From Agrostemma githago (taxonomy: Eukaryota; Streptophyta; Magnoliopsida; Caryophyllales; Caryophyllaceae), in assembly GCA_958450325.1 (NCBI GenBank), contig OY288247.1, forward strand, positions 11,398,429-11,462,428: DNA of 64,000 nucleotides, in the 5' to 3' direction. Below the pieces are notes generated by a model. It made no database searches. It was not told the DNA's origin and saw only the letters and a list, made by a program, of their open reading frames with translations. The position numbers were made by a program, and so were the translations under genes. Below are positions 34,980 to 46,509 of this stretch, piece by piece. Position 1 is the first letter of the stretch. Every line of letters begins with the position of its first letter.

Positions 34980-36722
34980 CGATATTCTATCATAGTTAGT
35001 TTTGTTTTGGTAGTTTTTCCGAAAAATCTTTAAAAACCCTAAAAATTTGAAAATTTTCGCAAAAATCAAAAAGATTTTCTTTTATGTGTTTTCCTTTTGT
35101 GTCGTTGTGTCGTATATTTGTTTCGTTGTGTGTGTTTTGCCTCCCTTTTCGTTATAGGTTGCTTAATCACCGTTAGTTTTGGAAAGCTTTCAAGACATCC
35201 GGTAACATCTTCTATCCCTTTTCCCTCTTTATTTCTTGTGAAGTGTGGTGAAGGTTTGTGACGTGGTGTGCTCGGGTGGAGCTTTGTAAAGTTTGCGGTT
35301 GATTTGGACGCTTGTTTGGATGTTCGGGGTGGTGTTTGTTTTGTTCATGTGTTTGTTTCTCCTTGTTGTGCTTTGTTTTCTTTTGTCCCTTTTTCTTTCA
35401 TTGTCGTCTTGTCTTTGTTTTGTGTTTGTAGTTGTGTCTTGTGTGTAAAAAGGTTTTTGAAAACCCGGTTTAGAGGCTAGTGTGCGAGTGTTTACTTTCC
35501 CTTCCTAGTGGTATAAATCGAGTCTTGGACTTTAAGTCTAGTAGAATGACCCTAAATCAATGATTTCGTTGGTTTCTTACCTTGAGTCCACCTAGCTTAC
35601 TAAGGATTTACTACGGGATTTGCATTTTGACCATTTTGACCACCCACGGTGTGAAAAGACCTTGGCTGCCAAGTCCCGTCCCTTAGGTGACCGTGTTCGG
35701 GATTGTTTGATTAGTCCAAGTTCTCCACTTTTTGTGGGTTTGGAGGGAAGGACGCTCCCCGACTCTCCAATTTCCCTACCTCCTACACATTTCCACACAA
35801 TAAAAATTGCAAATTGTTGAAGTCTCTCTCTCTTAATAGCCAAGAAATGCCTACAACCAAAAAAGGCAAAGAAAAGAAAAAAAAGAAAGAAAAAGAAAGA
35901 AAAGATTGAAGAAAAAGAAAAGGCACAAAAGCCAAAAAGAAAATAGAAAAGAAGAAAAAGAAATGGCATGGCAACAAACAAAGCAAAAATGCAAAAGAAA
36001 AGAGAAAATGCCAAAAGAAAATCGTCTCACAAAAAGATCTTAACCCCACAAAAATAAGCCTTTTTCCTACTTTTGCCGTGAAGAGCCTACCAAAGGACTG
36101 AGTCCCTAGGAAGGATGATAGCGGCAAAGGTCGGTCTTCCCTCATTTTGCAATCAATTCAACTTTTTACTTGGACTAGTTAGGCGGTTTCGGACATGGGA
36201 CGACCCTCTTGGCTCTTCGCTAATGGGGGCGGGGTCTCACTTACCTACAATGTCGACTAATACCGTGGTTCATCCTTTTTCCACCCCGCCGATCGTCCCG
36301 TGGTACGTTCTTAGAAGGTTAGGAGGAACCGAGGTAAGTTACCAACGTTTTTATTGCTTTGTCGTCATACTATTAGGGGTTTGTCCATTTTGGTTTGTAT
36401 TGATAGCTTGGGAACGTTGTCACTTGCCTTGAGTTCTAAACCGGTGCTTCTTTCACCGCTTTTTAGAGGGAAGCGGTATTTGTTTCTCTTTGGGTGCAAC
36501 CTTTTGTGTGTGTTTGATTGTGTGTTTGTTTGTTTGTGTGTTTTATGTCCGGTTGCATCCACAGTTTTGTCGCAAGACCTCACTTGCCTTGCGGAGAGCA
36601 CTTGTCCTCTAGGTGTTCTCGCGTGAGTTGAAAGGGCGTAGGGTGCGCTAATACCCGCTCGGCTAGTCTAGTAGTTAGTGTGTGCTTACTCGAGGGCGAG
36701 TAAGGGTTAACTGTGGTGGAGT

Positions 36723-38350
36723 TGATAAGTGTACTTTGTAGTGCCTATTTTGCTGTATTTTGGTCCCATTTTCCTTGTGGAATCGCTCCTTGGGAGCGGT
36801 TCATGGGCTACTTATGTTTCCTCTAGCTCGTTTCAGGTTCCCGAGACCATTCGTGAAGAGTTGGAACGATTCCGACTCAATACATACACTTTTCGGAGCC
36901 AACGAAGCGGAGGAACGATCACTCGATGCCTTGGATTCGACCCCGAGACCTCGGGACCCAATCCCGAGCCTCAGAGACCCGATCCCGAGTCCCGAGAATC
37001 GATGAGAAGTCCATGTGAAGCAAGAGGGAACCTTAAAGATCATATTGGAGGCCTACAAGACTCATCCCCGACGGGTATGACCTCATCTCGTCCGGGATGA
37101 AGTGCACAAAAGACACCTCTCCTTTTTTGGGTCCGTCCCGGTCGGGACCAGACCTTCCCGGTCGGGACCACTCCCTTCCCGGTCGGAACCGGTGTTCTGT
37201 AGCCGGAACTCCTCTTTTCTTCCTCCTTCATTCTTGTAACCCTATAAATACTTCCCTCTTGTATTGTTTATGGATCTTACCTTACACTACCTTACCCTAG
37301 ATTGTTTTTAGGCCTCTCTTAAGATTTGTAAACCCTAATTAATATCTCTGAATCTTTAGTTAATCCTAGTTTAATCTAGTTGTAATTAGTTCTTGTATTG
37401 AGAAGATTCTTGAAGACTCATCCAAGATTGACAACCTTGGAGATTATTTGGGTTTCTTATTAATGCAAGTTTGCATCTTTTTCTTCCACTTGTTGATGGT
37501 ATAATCTTCTCTACTCTTGTTCTTGTTTATTTATTCAAGTTTGAATCTTTACCTAGTGTTCCTTGTTATTGTTCATATTGTTCTTGATAATGGATGTTAG
37601 GGTTATGATGTTGTTTCCTCTTATTGTTGTTTGTTTCTTCTTGATTATGAGTGAGTAGTTTTCTTGTGGGTTAGTAGGGGGCTTAAGGGTAGAATATGGG
37701 TGATTAGGGTTTGATTAGGGGTAAAGGGTGAATCTTTGTTGTTAGTCACATAATGGGCACTCTATGTGTTTGTTGATTTGCTTGTGTGAGTAGTAGTGGC
37801 CAATGCTTCCCATACTTGTGTTTATCTTCTCATTGTGTGTCTATTTTGTGATTATGTTGAGAATAGTCGTTATACATATAATGTGGACTAGGGTTTAGAC
37901 GCCATCAAACGCGAACCCACCTTGACATCGGTCTAAGTAGCGAGAGCCCGGACCGACTCTAGCAACTAGGAGACACCTACACCCTTGATTACCCAAGTCA
38001 TCCTACTACACTTATGAATCCGACCTAACCCACTTCTTCCCATATTTGATTTCATCTTATTAGATAGTATCATTTCTTTAGTTTGCTAGGTAGTTTGATC
38101 TTTAGTTATTCCGTTTTAGCATTGTATTAGTCTAGTTCATTGTTAGCCTAGTTTTACCTCTTCCACCACCATAGTTTACCAATTATCGCTTCCTTTGTGT
38201 TTGTTTGGTAGCATAGTCTCGTTTTAGGTGGACATAGTCTAAACTTTGCAACACCGTATCCGTGGATACGATCCCGACTTGCCCTAACTACCGTTAGGTC
38301 TAGCCGGTTATATTATTTGGCGGTGGGGACGTGACAAATTCCCTCCATCA
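36723..38350 (+). repeat. 3' LTR of the gag-protease element
   Basis: 1628 bp, near-identical to 28644-30283, with the same TG...CA ends. Confidence 0.95.
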
Positions 38351-38355
38351 TCCAC
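38351..38355. repeat. Target site duplication TCCAC (right copy)
   Basis: Matches 28639-28643. Confidence 0.9.
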
Positions 38356-39246
38356 ACATCTAAGAACGACTACTTTGGACTGGTGAGGGCTGGGTAAAAT
38401 AGCCAGTACCTCAGGTAGATCCACGGCGTGCAGTGCCCACAAAGGGCATTGAAGAACTAAGTAGACATGAAAAAGGGAACAAAGTTGTGACACAATTACA
38501 AATTCGGCGGTAGGACAAAAGAGGAGACATAAAAAGAGGCGTACTTTGTCTCTTCCAACTTGATTTTTCTACACTTAAAACTGTTCTTTGTTTCAGTAAT
38601 AGGTCCAATCTCGTAGACCTTACCAACAACATCTGCATATGAAGAAACTGATAAGTAACTGACGTACGGAGAAGTAGATTAGTAAGAAAACAACATATAC
38701 AGTGCAAACTTCACCAAAGATACCTATGTACTGATTGGCTGCAATTTTGCCGTCGTTGATATCCTTGAAGCTTACAAGCGGTAGCAGTTAGACGGTACTG
38801 ACACATCATTAGGCAGGTGAGTAACTTTAGTGGAGAACTCGACATTCAATCTACAGGTATGAGTGGTGGCCTTGTCTACGCCTACATTTGGGGCAACGGT
38901 CAAACTACGTACACTGTACACCTGGCCGATGAGAAATTTGTCCTTGAATCTACTCAACAACGGCTTTTTAATAGTTGCCTGAACCAAATCATTCTGGAAT
39001 CACGGACAAAAAAAAATGGATTGAGAGAATGTTCCACAACAATATACAGATAACAGCATTAAAGAAAGAAATTACACAAATGAAGGTAATCACCTTAGCA
39101 TCGATAAGCAGCAACTCAACAGCGTCAGTTGTATTCTTGTTCGTGTAGTTCGGCCTATTCCATCTGTAAATCACCCTGACGGTTAGATCCTTCAACCTGA
39201 CACCTTGAGTAAGGTTAGCAATGGAAACCAAATTCGATTGAGACAT

Positions 39247-39719
39247 AGTTCATTGCGGGAGAAAAAAACGAAAACGAAATTAATAAATTCACGAAATTGG
39301 GGATGACTGGATACATGATAGAGAGATAACACAACATATAAATAGATTAAGATGTGATTGAAACACAAATTAAGGAAACGGAGAGGAGGATATTGATTGA
39401 CTGTGACATATTTACGAGATGAATCATGATTAATGGCGTAGGATTCCGATGAAGATGAGTAGTGAAAGAAATTGAAAAAGCCGGTAGTGCATTCTCGAGA
39501 AGGATGAATGGACATTTACAACTATTCCTCATGAAATGGAGGACAACATAAATGAGGAAACAAATCAGAATGGAAGAAGATCGATGATCAGAATATTAAT
39601 TTGGTACTGGAGGTGATTGATTATGCCTCGTGAACTGATGATGAGATTTAATGACCTGGTTTTAATTTTGTGTAAGTAACGTACTACATGTTTTTATTGC
39701 ATATTAGTTACCAAGTGAT
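39247..39719. other. Upstream region of the RPA gene
   Basis: No further gene seen; expected to hold the RPA promoter and 5' UTR on the minus strand. Confidence 0.4.
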
Positions 39720-39790
39720 TCCTTGGATCAGTGGTTTGCGCATATGGGTTATGTCCTGGAGGTCGCGGGTTCGGCTCCCTCTGTCATTGT
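39720..39790 (+). repeat. tRNA-derived SINE-like head
   Basis: A-box-like TGGATCAGTGG (39724-39734) and B-box-like GGTTCGGCTCC (39768-39778), each one base off consensus and 33 bases apart, as in plant SINEs. It does not fold as a whole tRNA by eye. The 3' end is not defined. Confidence 0.5.
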
Positions 39791-39917
39791 TTTTGGAAGA
39801 TATTTCGAGGGAAATTTGTACAGAAGTTTCAAACGCGTTCACACTAGGGGGGGGGCATTGCATCAAAAATTAGGACTTATTTCTGGGGGATCCTCATTGC
39901 GCCACATCATTGGAAAT

Positions 39918-39942
39918 GGTCCTTGCTTTAATATATAAGAGA
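39918..39942 (-). other. Putative Helitron 5' terminus
   Basis: On the minus strand TCTCTTATATATTAAAGCAA follows an A and continues into a 'gaccattt' stretch. Plant Helitrons start TC plus an AT-rich run of this style. Confidence 0.55.
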
Positions 39943-40592
39943 TGAAGTCTTTTCTCCCTTGCGATAGGAGTAACCGTCACAAATTTATTACGGTTCAAAT
40001 ATCGTGTACAAGGATAGATAAAACAAAATCACTTATAAATAAGATAAAAATCGGAATACCTTAGAAATAACACATGTCTTGTTTTTATCTAACCAAATGA
40101 ATTACTTCCTCCAAGTTCTTATGATTGAAAAAGAATGAAGCGAGAGGAATGAGTAGGTAAATATGAACCACAGATTTATGACCTAAAATGGAGAGTAGGT
40201 AAAAGATCAAACTCAATACATGTCAATAAGGAGGGAATATATTTTACTCATAACAAATTTAGGGTCGTACTTTTTCGTAACGAACTTTTACTCCATCTTA
40301 ACGACATATTACGAATTTGCCCTTTTCATTTCCTTTTTCATTCTCAAAAGTAATATGTTTTTCTCTCTAACAAGATTGAACATTTCATTTTTTGTTTCTT
40401 AATTTCAACATTCTTGGGTACAATGAAATACAAATCTTAAAACATTTTTTAATCGATTGATCAATCAATCTAATATAAAAAAAAACAAGATCCATAAACC
40501 CTAAAAAAATCCCTGACATTAAAATCAATCACCAAACCCTAAAAAAGTTCCTAAAATTAAAATTAATCACCAAATCCTAATTGATGAACTTT
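39943..40592. other. Gene-free AT-rich stretch
   Basis: No feature recognised apart from repeated 'accctaaaaaa' and 'aatcaatcacca' words near 40500-40580. Confidence 0.4.
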
Positions 40593-40649
40593 CGGGTGTT
40601 TTTTGGAAACTACTATAGACACATGGCGGTCAAAATGTGGGTGTCTACA
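40593..40649. mobile_element. 57-bp remnant of a Tat/Ogre LTR end
   Basis: Matches the last ~50 bases of LTR C (51389-51435): 'cgggtgtttt...ctatagacac...caaaatgtgggtgtctaca'. The rest of the LTR is missing. Confidence 0.7.
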
Positions 40650-40660
40650 AGATCCTACCA

Positions 40661-41825
40661 TTTTTGTTATACCATAAAATAGTATAAATCTTTTTCTATA
40701 TATCATATTAATTAATTGATTGATTAATTGACAGTATAATCTAATTTTGTAAATATCTGTTGGTACCTTATTTTTTTTTTCACATTTTTCACATTTATAT
40801 TTTATATTCGAGATAATAATTTAAAATTTCAATGATAATCAAGATATAATCGTGTAATCTCATTCAATTCATATTTTAATATTTTAATGAACATGTTTTT
40901 TTACAAAGCTAATAACAAAATTTTATAGTAATTTTTACTTGATTATTTAATTAAAGTTTTTTTTTCTTCACAAAACCAATATTCGCAAATCAAAATTCAT
41001 TCTTTAATATATTGAGGTCATTTATAAATTTAATTAACAAAATATAAGATAACATAATATTCCAAATATTATTAGATAAAAAAATAACTCCAAATATTTA
41101 TATATTAAAATCAAAATGTGAAAGTATTTTATATACTCCATAGTTTTTTCCATCGTCAAGATTTTATATTTGTTTACAATACGTAGACTTCAATAATATG
41201 AGACACTTATATTTTGTCAAAAAAATAAATAAATTATGTCATAGATATATACGAAGTGTATTTTTTAATATATAGCTAATACATACGGAGCGCATGATAA
41301 TTTTATTTATTGAATAATTTTTCTTCTAATTTTACATAAATATTGACTTTGACTTGAATTTAGATTAAATGTAGTAATTGTTTCCTTATTTGAGTGATAT
41401 TATTTGTTTCCTTATTAAATGTAGTAATTTATTTGTTTCCTTATAATAAGTATAGACCCCGTGCATATGCACGGTATATATGCAAATTTATTTTATAGAT
41501 ATTCTAAGATTGTTATAAATTTTAGTATACACGTGTAGTTGGTAGTATTTTATAGATATTCTTTTAGTAAGTGCCTTTGTCGTACATTTTGATTTACTAC
41601 AAAGTAATTTGCATTAAATGTAGTAATTTTACATAAATATGGTCATATCCCCAAATCTTTTTTTTTGTTTACTTATTTGAGTGATAATAATTTGGAGGTA
41701 AAAAATTCCATGAGAAGTTGACACCTCATCAACTTCATTTTTGTTATACCATAAAATAGTATAAATATTTTTCTATATATCATACTAATTAATTGATTGA
41801 TTATTTGACAGTACAATCTAATTTT
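40661..41825 (+). repeat. ~88-bp direct repeat, 1077 bp apart
   Basis: 40661-40749 and 41738-41825 both run from 'tttttgttataccataaaat' to 'gacagtayaatctaattttrt' with few differences. AT-rich DNA without genes lies between. Confidence 0.75.
41452..41474 (-). other. Degenerate Helitron 3' terminus
   Basis: Stem CCGTGC / GCACGG (41459-41474) with the same 'ggtctata' spacer as the terminus at 43999. The CTAG is altered, reading TAAG on the plus strand where CTAG is expected. Confidence 0.5.
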
Positions 41826-42042
41826 ATGACATTCACTTAACATTAGACAAATTAAATGACAAGTATTACATAGACTCTTCGTTATTTCAGGTTTGTACTT
41901 TGCTGCCTCCAACATATTTGATATTACAGACTCCGAGCTACAAATAAATCGAACAAAGTGTTATGATTGTTGTAAAATATTATCTTCTTCGAACAGATGT
42001 ACTACTATACGAAAAACCTATTAATACAATGTCTACCAAATA

Positions 42043-42070
42043 CCGTGCAATCGCACGGGATCTACACTAG
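42043..42070 (+). other. Helitron 3' terminus, plus orientation
   Basis: Stem CCGTGC / GCACGG (42043-42058), the spacer 'gatctaca', then CTAG (42067-42070) and T. Confidence 0.75.
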
Positions 42071-42682
42071 TACTAATTAATTGATGGATTAATTGTGCAA
42101 ATATAATTGATTGATTGATTGATTAGATTATATGTCATCCCCTTTCCACTAACCAAATAACTTGACTCATTTATTTTCCCGCCTAAAGCTATCCACCAAC
42201 AAAAATTAAAAAATAGATCAAATGAGCTTTGTGCAAATCGAACCCCTTAACCTCATGTATATCACCCTTCTCCTCTCCAACTACACTTTAACATCTTACT
42301 GATTAAAATATCACTACATCACACATAAAGCTATACACTACAGAAAGTATGTAATTAAGAAAATTTGATTAATTATACTGATTACGAAAATCACATGTTT
42401 TACATAGAAGATATCACATACAATATTTAATATGGAATGTATGATTTAAAAAAGTATAAATATATTGTATTCCGTTTTAACCAAATAGTTGCATTATTTT
42501 TGTTAATAGAAGATTGCACTATCTCGTACAATATTTTACATAGAATATAAAATAGTTATGATTATTATTGTATATCTTTCTGATTATATTCGAAAATCAT
42601 ATTCTTAACATCGATATAAAATTTAGTAACTATATAAAAATGGAATATATATTCTGATTGCTCTTACAAAGCCTAATACATA
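42071..42682. other. Gene-free AT-rich stretch
   Basis: Nothing recognised beyond a short (attg)n run near 42105. Confidence 0.4.
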
Positions 42683-42895
42683 CTCCCTCCGTTACAAAAT
42701 ATAAGTAGTTTTGGGTGAAAAAAAAACTTATTTAATATAAGTTGTTTGTATGAACATTTTCTGTGCATTTTTCTCTTCTTTTATTGATTTGTATGAACAT
42801 TTTTCGATTTCCAAAGCAAATTAATACCACTTAAAGTGTTTTCCTTAATAAATGTGCAAATGGCTAAAACTACCTATATTTTGTAACGAAGGGAG
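42683..42895. mobile_element. Stowaway-type MITE
   Basis: 213 bp with inverted ends CTCCCTCCGTTACAAAATAT and ATATTTTGTAACGAAGGGAG, flanked by TA on both sides; non-coding. Confidence 0.9.
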
Positions 42896-43187
42896 TAGTA
42901 AAAACTCACCAAAAATTCTCTACATACTACTCTAAGACAATAACAGTTACTAACATTTTTCTCAAAAATACACTAATTAAAATTGAGAAGTAAAAGAACA
43001 TTTCACTAAGAAATTCGCAAACTATTCATTTTCATTAATTTTAAAGAAATTGACAAAAAACTTCTTTTTATGAAAATAATTAGATAAGTTTTAAGATATG
43101 ATGTCATTAACCTTGAGAAAAAAAATTAGTTATCTAAAAAATTTATTTTTGAAATGAGCTATTTACTTTAACTTTTACAGAGATATA

Positions 43188-43387
43188 CTCTCCTCGTCCC
43201 AATGAATTCTTTGTCTATTCCATATTGGGGCGTCTCAATGAATTCTTTACCTTTCTATTTTAGAATGTTTTTTATATATATGTAATTTGACCTCCTCATG
43301 AATTTGGCTTCACATGTTACTTTATCATTGAACCTTTTCCCCTTTGTGCCAAAAGCAAAGGCAAACAATTCATCGGGACGGAAGGAG
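43188..43387. mobile_element. Stowaway-type MITE, second copy
   Basis: 200 bp, ends CTCTCCTCGTCCCAATGAATT-like and 'aattcatcgggacggaaggag', with TA duplications at 43186-43187 and 43388-43389. Confidence 0.85.
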
Positions 43388-43972
43388 TATATGCTCACTC
43401 GATACCACTAAGATCTTCTCATTTATTCAAATGTGAGGATTATAATTATCATATAGAAAGATTATTTTGGTACGGGAGAGTACAAATACGAAATATACTA
43501 TTAAAATATATATAAAAAAAAGTTTCACAAATTACATAATATAAGTCTTACACCTGAAACAGTCCATTTTTAATTATTTTTTTAAAATTTTCTAATGAAA
43601 AACTGAATAGCTTTTTTACACAAAGAGAACGTATCATGGCGTGCTAACCATTAAAAAAAAGTTCATTATTATACAATTTTTGATAAATATTTATGTATTT
43701 TACGGTATGTTAAAGAGAGAAGTGGGTATCTCGAAATGTGAGATGACATAAACCGAGTATATAAAAAATATAAAAAATATTTTCATTAATTACACGTTAT
43801 TTAATACTCTGTACATTTCAATACATTAATCAAATATTTTGATTAGTTTTGCGATTTAAAAAATATTTTCCTACTTCTAAAATACACAGTCGATAAATAG
43901 TAAAATAAAATAATAAATTTTCTATTTTAAATCTTAAATGAAATATTCTGTAAGATAAATATATTATAAATA
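43388..43972. other. Gene-free AT-rich stretch
   Basis: No gene recognised; probably the body of the Helitron that ends at 43999. Confidence 0.4.
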
Positions 43973-43999
43973 CCGTGCATTGCACGGGGTCTATACTAG
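43973..43999 (+). other. Helitron 3' terminus inside an hAT gene
   Basis: Stem CCGTGC / GCACGG (43973-43987), the spacer 'ggtctata', then CTAG (43996-43999) and T. hAT coding sequence resumes within a few bases. Confidence 0.8.
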
Positions 44000-44440
44000 T
44001 ATGCATATTATGTGCATTGTTTTGCTCATCGCTTACATTGGCTTTAAATGCTGCAGCTAAAGGGGTGCATGATTTGTGGCAATTTTTTTCTACTCTAACT
44101 ATGATTGTGAACTTTGTTGATTCCTCTGCTAAAAGACATTCTCTTTTAAAAGCTTACAAGGAAGGAGAACTCTCTGATTTAGTGGCTGCTGGTACACTTG
44201 AGATAGGTTCAAGGAAAAACCAAGCTACCACTTTGCAAAGAGCAAGGACAACTCGTTGTGGTTCACATTTGCGTTCCATTTCAAGTTTAATTAAGTTGTT
44301 TGGAGCTACTAGATCGACTATTGATGATTTATATGTGAATGGGGTAGATAAAATGCGAGGAGAAGCTAAGGCAGTCGGTAAGGCTTTGAAAAAAAATTTG
44401 ATTTTGTGTATTGTTTACATATGATGCATGTTATTATGAG
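44000..44440 (+). pseudogene. hAT transposase fragment (DUF4371-like), second family member
   Basis: It starts in 'YVHCFAHRLH', loses one base near 44035, then reads 'NAAAKGVHDLWQFFSTLTMI', 'FVDSSAKRHSLLKAYKEGEL', 'RTTRCGSHLRSISSLIKLFG' and 'MRGEAKAVGKALKK', ending at 44440 where LTR B begins. This is the same core region that the 10.6-12.6 kb transposase carries, but a clearly different copy. The left side is cut by the Helitron terminus and the right side by LTR B. No intact product is possible. Confidence 0.85.
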
Positions 44441-45232
44441 TGTGGACATGACATAGGTCCACCCCGACGCGGCCACGCGTGGGTTTGGGGAGGCGAATGA
44501 ATCTCCATATGAGAATGAATCGAATTGAAATTTAAATCTATGTGGAGTCGCCACCGAACTTTGTGGGAGTTCGGGCCCGTTCGAACCCACTCTATGTCGT
44601 AGTGGGCCGTGTACAAAATACGGCCCATTTCCGATGTCCGAGTTTATTGGGCTCGTCCCTTTGCATTACGATACCGATACCGTCACTACCGGTTATCGTG
44701 TATAGAATGACTCTCGTGCGCCAACGGTTTCGGGCATCCGGAAACCGAGGTTCTGAGTAGGGGGTGAGGGTACGTGTTGGGAAGCCCACAAAGGACACCC
44801 AACCCCGCCCGCACATTAGCGACCTCTACTAAGATATCGAAAGACTGTCTAATATGCGCGTTAGTTGAACGGGAAAACGTTATGCAAACATTGTTTTCCC
44901 TAAGCATGTGAGAAATTGAAAGGGTTTCTATGTCGATTTAATGCAATTAATTCTAACGTCAAAGTTGAATTTTAGTATGTGGGTTCATTTTAGTACGATA
45001 AAATAAACAACCAAAATTGACAAAAGAAACAACAAACGGTTAGTAACGGTATAACGATATTAACGGTGTATGCAAATATTGAATTGTGTAGAATGATGCA
45101 AATGAGTTAATGCATGGTTTTGAAAAGATGTTTCACGTGATTAATTAGACACGTGTTGACCTAAGTCATAAAAAACGGTTAACGAGACTCGAATGCTATT
45201 GTAGGACTCACGGTTTAACGTGATAAAGGGCC

Positions 45233-45430
45233 ACTCGACCGAGTCATTGTGGGACTCGACCGAGTGGACCTCCAAAAAAGGTTCTGTCCGGATTTCATGA
45301 CCCTACTCGACCGAGTTACTGACCAGCTCGGCCGAGTACATTGCCACTCGATCGAGTCATTGCGAGAGCCGACCGAGTGGAGGTCATTCAGACCTTTCTG
45401 CCTCGATTTTGGGGTGGCACTCGGTCGAGT
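45233..45430. repeat. Palindrome cluster in R/U5 part of LTR B
   Basis: ACTCGACCGAGT at 45233, 45254 and 45305; CTCGGCCGAG at 45327; the perfect palindrome ACTCGATCGAGT at 45346; ACTCGGTCGAGT at 45419. Confidence 0.9.
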
Positions 45431-46474
45431 GCCCCCCTGTACGAATCAGTGTTCGTTTGCAATTTTGTATCGGTTTCGAAATTGCTTTTGATTTTTGATA
45501 ATTTGATGAGTTTGTTGAATCGGGCATAAGTATTGTGAAATTTCAGCTCGAAACTTAGTCTCAATACTCGTCATATCCCATATCCGATTATTGAATCGAT
45601 ATGGAATACTAGAGTGAAAATAAAAGAAAAAAAATTGCTTTGATTCATTTTAAATTAACTACCGCGATATGAATAGATTTTCTCCGCGTTTAATAATGTC
45701 GTGATTTTAGCGAATCGTATGACTATTATTTTAGCATCAACGAAAAAAAATCGCATTAGTTAATTAAATTGACTAGATCGTTAGATTCGACATCCAATTA
45801 TGGAATTGGTATCGACTCTAACGGATCGACACTTTGCTTGAATTAGAGGACTTGATTCCCTCGGCTTTTCCGACATCGAAATATATCCCTAGAGATTGTG
45901 ATGTTGGATCCACGTCAACGGGTTTCGACCCTTATTAAAATAAAATGCTTGTTTTTGAAAATCGATGTGAATATGCAATGCAACCGAAAATAAACGAATT
46001 ATTGTTTAGGTTGACTCGTTTCAATAATCAAGCGATCGGGGTGATGGGATAAGCGACCGGCAACGCTGTGTGCAGTACACTTGTATATTCGGGTTTTCTT
46101 ATCCCACCATCACTCAAACTCGACACAAATTCACGAGTATTTTAATGCTTTATAATACTAGCGATATTAGCGATATTAGGACGCGAATAAGATTTAAAAA
46201 AAACGAGATTACTGTGACGATGAGGACGATGCACGACGCGAGAAAAGAGAGAAAAAAAAGAGAAAAGCGGGAATTGGCACCCTCAACCTACATGTTTCTT
46301 ATGCTCGGACGGGACTCATAGTGACGGAATGCACGGGAGTTCGAGTATGTAAATTGAGTTGTGGTGGTTAGGGTTTCGATTTCCTAAAGCTAGGTTTAGG
46401 GTTTGAGTATTGTAGAATTTAGGGTTTTGATTAGGGCCAAAAAAAGTTGTTGAAAGTTGTGTTGCATGGGGTGT

Positions 46475-46482
46475 TTATATAG
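46475..46482 (-). promoter_or_regulatory. TATA box of LTR B
   Basis: TATATAAA on the minus strand. Confidence 0.55.
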
Positions 46483-46509
46483 GCAAAGCCTAGGACCCCA
46501 GTTAGGGTT

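Larger units (their letters stand above)
33729..36722 (+). other. Non-coding 3' internal region of the gag-protease element
   Basis: About 3 kb replace what would be reverse transcriptase to integrase in a full element. It holds a palindrome cluster (34021-34215), the AAGTGTGGGGGAG motif (34967-34979) and a purine-rich tract (about 35865-36010). The ORFs seen are short and unlike known families. Confidence 0.7.
28644..38350 (+). mobile_element. Complete gag-protease-only Athila-like LTR element (TR-GAG type)
   Basis: 9707 bp. LTRs are at 28644-30283 and 36723-38350, both TGATAAGTGTA...CTCCATCA. The 5-bp duplication TCCAC (28639-28643 and 38351-38355) is perfect, so both ends are exact. A PBS matching tRNA-Asp follows the left LTR. 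The internal region has gag and protease but no reverse transcriptase, RNase H or integrase, so movement would need enzymes from another element. The LTRs differ at scattered positions plus a small indel, so it is relatively young. It sits in an exon of the RPA gene. Confidence 0.95.
26979..39246 (-). pseudogene. Replication protein A 70-kDa-like (Helitron RPA), split by an LTR element
   Basis: Multi-exon OB-fold protein. Exon 1 is 39246-39094 ('LKDLTVRVIYRWNRPNYTNK', clean GT donor). Exon 2 is 38993-38724 ('ATIKKPLLSRFKDKFLIGQV'); it carries a one-base loss near 38771 that creates a stop. Exon 3 is about 38632-38545 ('DVVGKVYEIGPITE'). The next exon is interrupted at 'LRCVEPKLF' by the element at 28644-38350. 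Beyond it come 'NPKLPEVDAFQER' (about 28470), 'LISVDEVLSVKQILE' (about 28270), the DNA-binding zinc ribbon 'WYYNSCKSCRSK...WFCKNPNC' (28100-28020), 'VDFSGIECQFIAFD' (27870-27820), 'TSYTVSWMSDDVDKIHMW' (about 27530), and a basic tail ending 'KKGKSASL' with TAA at 26979-26981. RPA binds ssDNA, and plant Helitrons often carry it. With the insertion and frameshift this copy is inactive. Confidence 0.85.
12656..39942 (-). mobile_element. Putative large Helitron with Rep, RPA and XS genes, invaded by two LTR elements
   Basis: The proposed 5' end is at 39942: on the minus strand it reads TCTCTTATATATTAAAGCAA after an A, a typical plant Helitron start. The proposed 3' end at 12656 is a 17-base hairpin (CCCGTGC/GCACGGG) followed by CTAG and then T. 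Between them, on the minus strand, are an RPA-like gene and a Rep gene, the cargo expected of plant Helitrons, plus a plus-strand XS gene. Removing the inserted LTR elements and one TSD copy each leaves about 14.9 kb. The pairing of these two ends is inference; other Helitron termini lie inside (15553), and no PIF1 helicase region was found. Confidence 0.45.

Noticed and set aside
35592..36145. Minus-strand ORFs rich in F and L that look like membrane segments
   Set aside because: They come from the purine-rich tract read backwards (phenylalanine/serine/leucine codons), not from a real gene.
39720..39790. A functional tRNA gene
   Set aside because: A and B boxes are present but the acceptor and anticodon stems do not pair by eye; a SINE head fits better.
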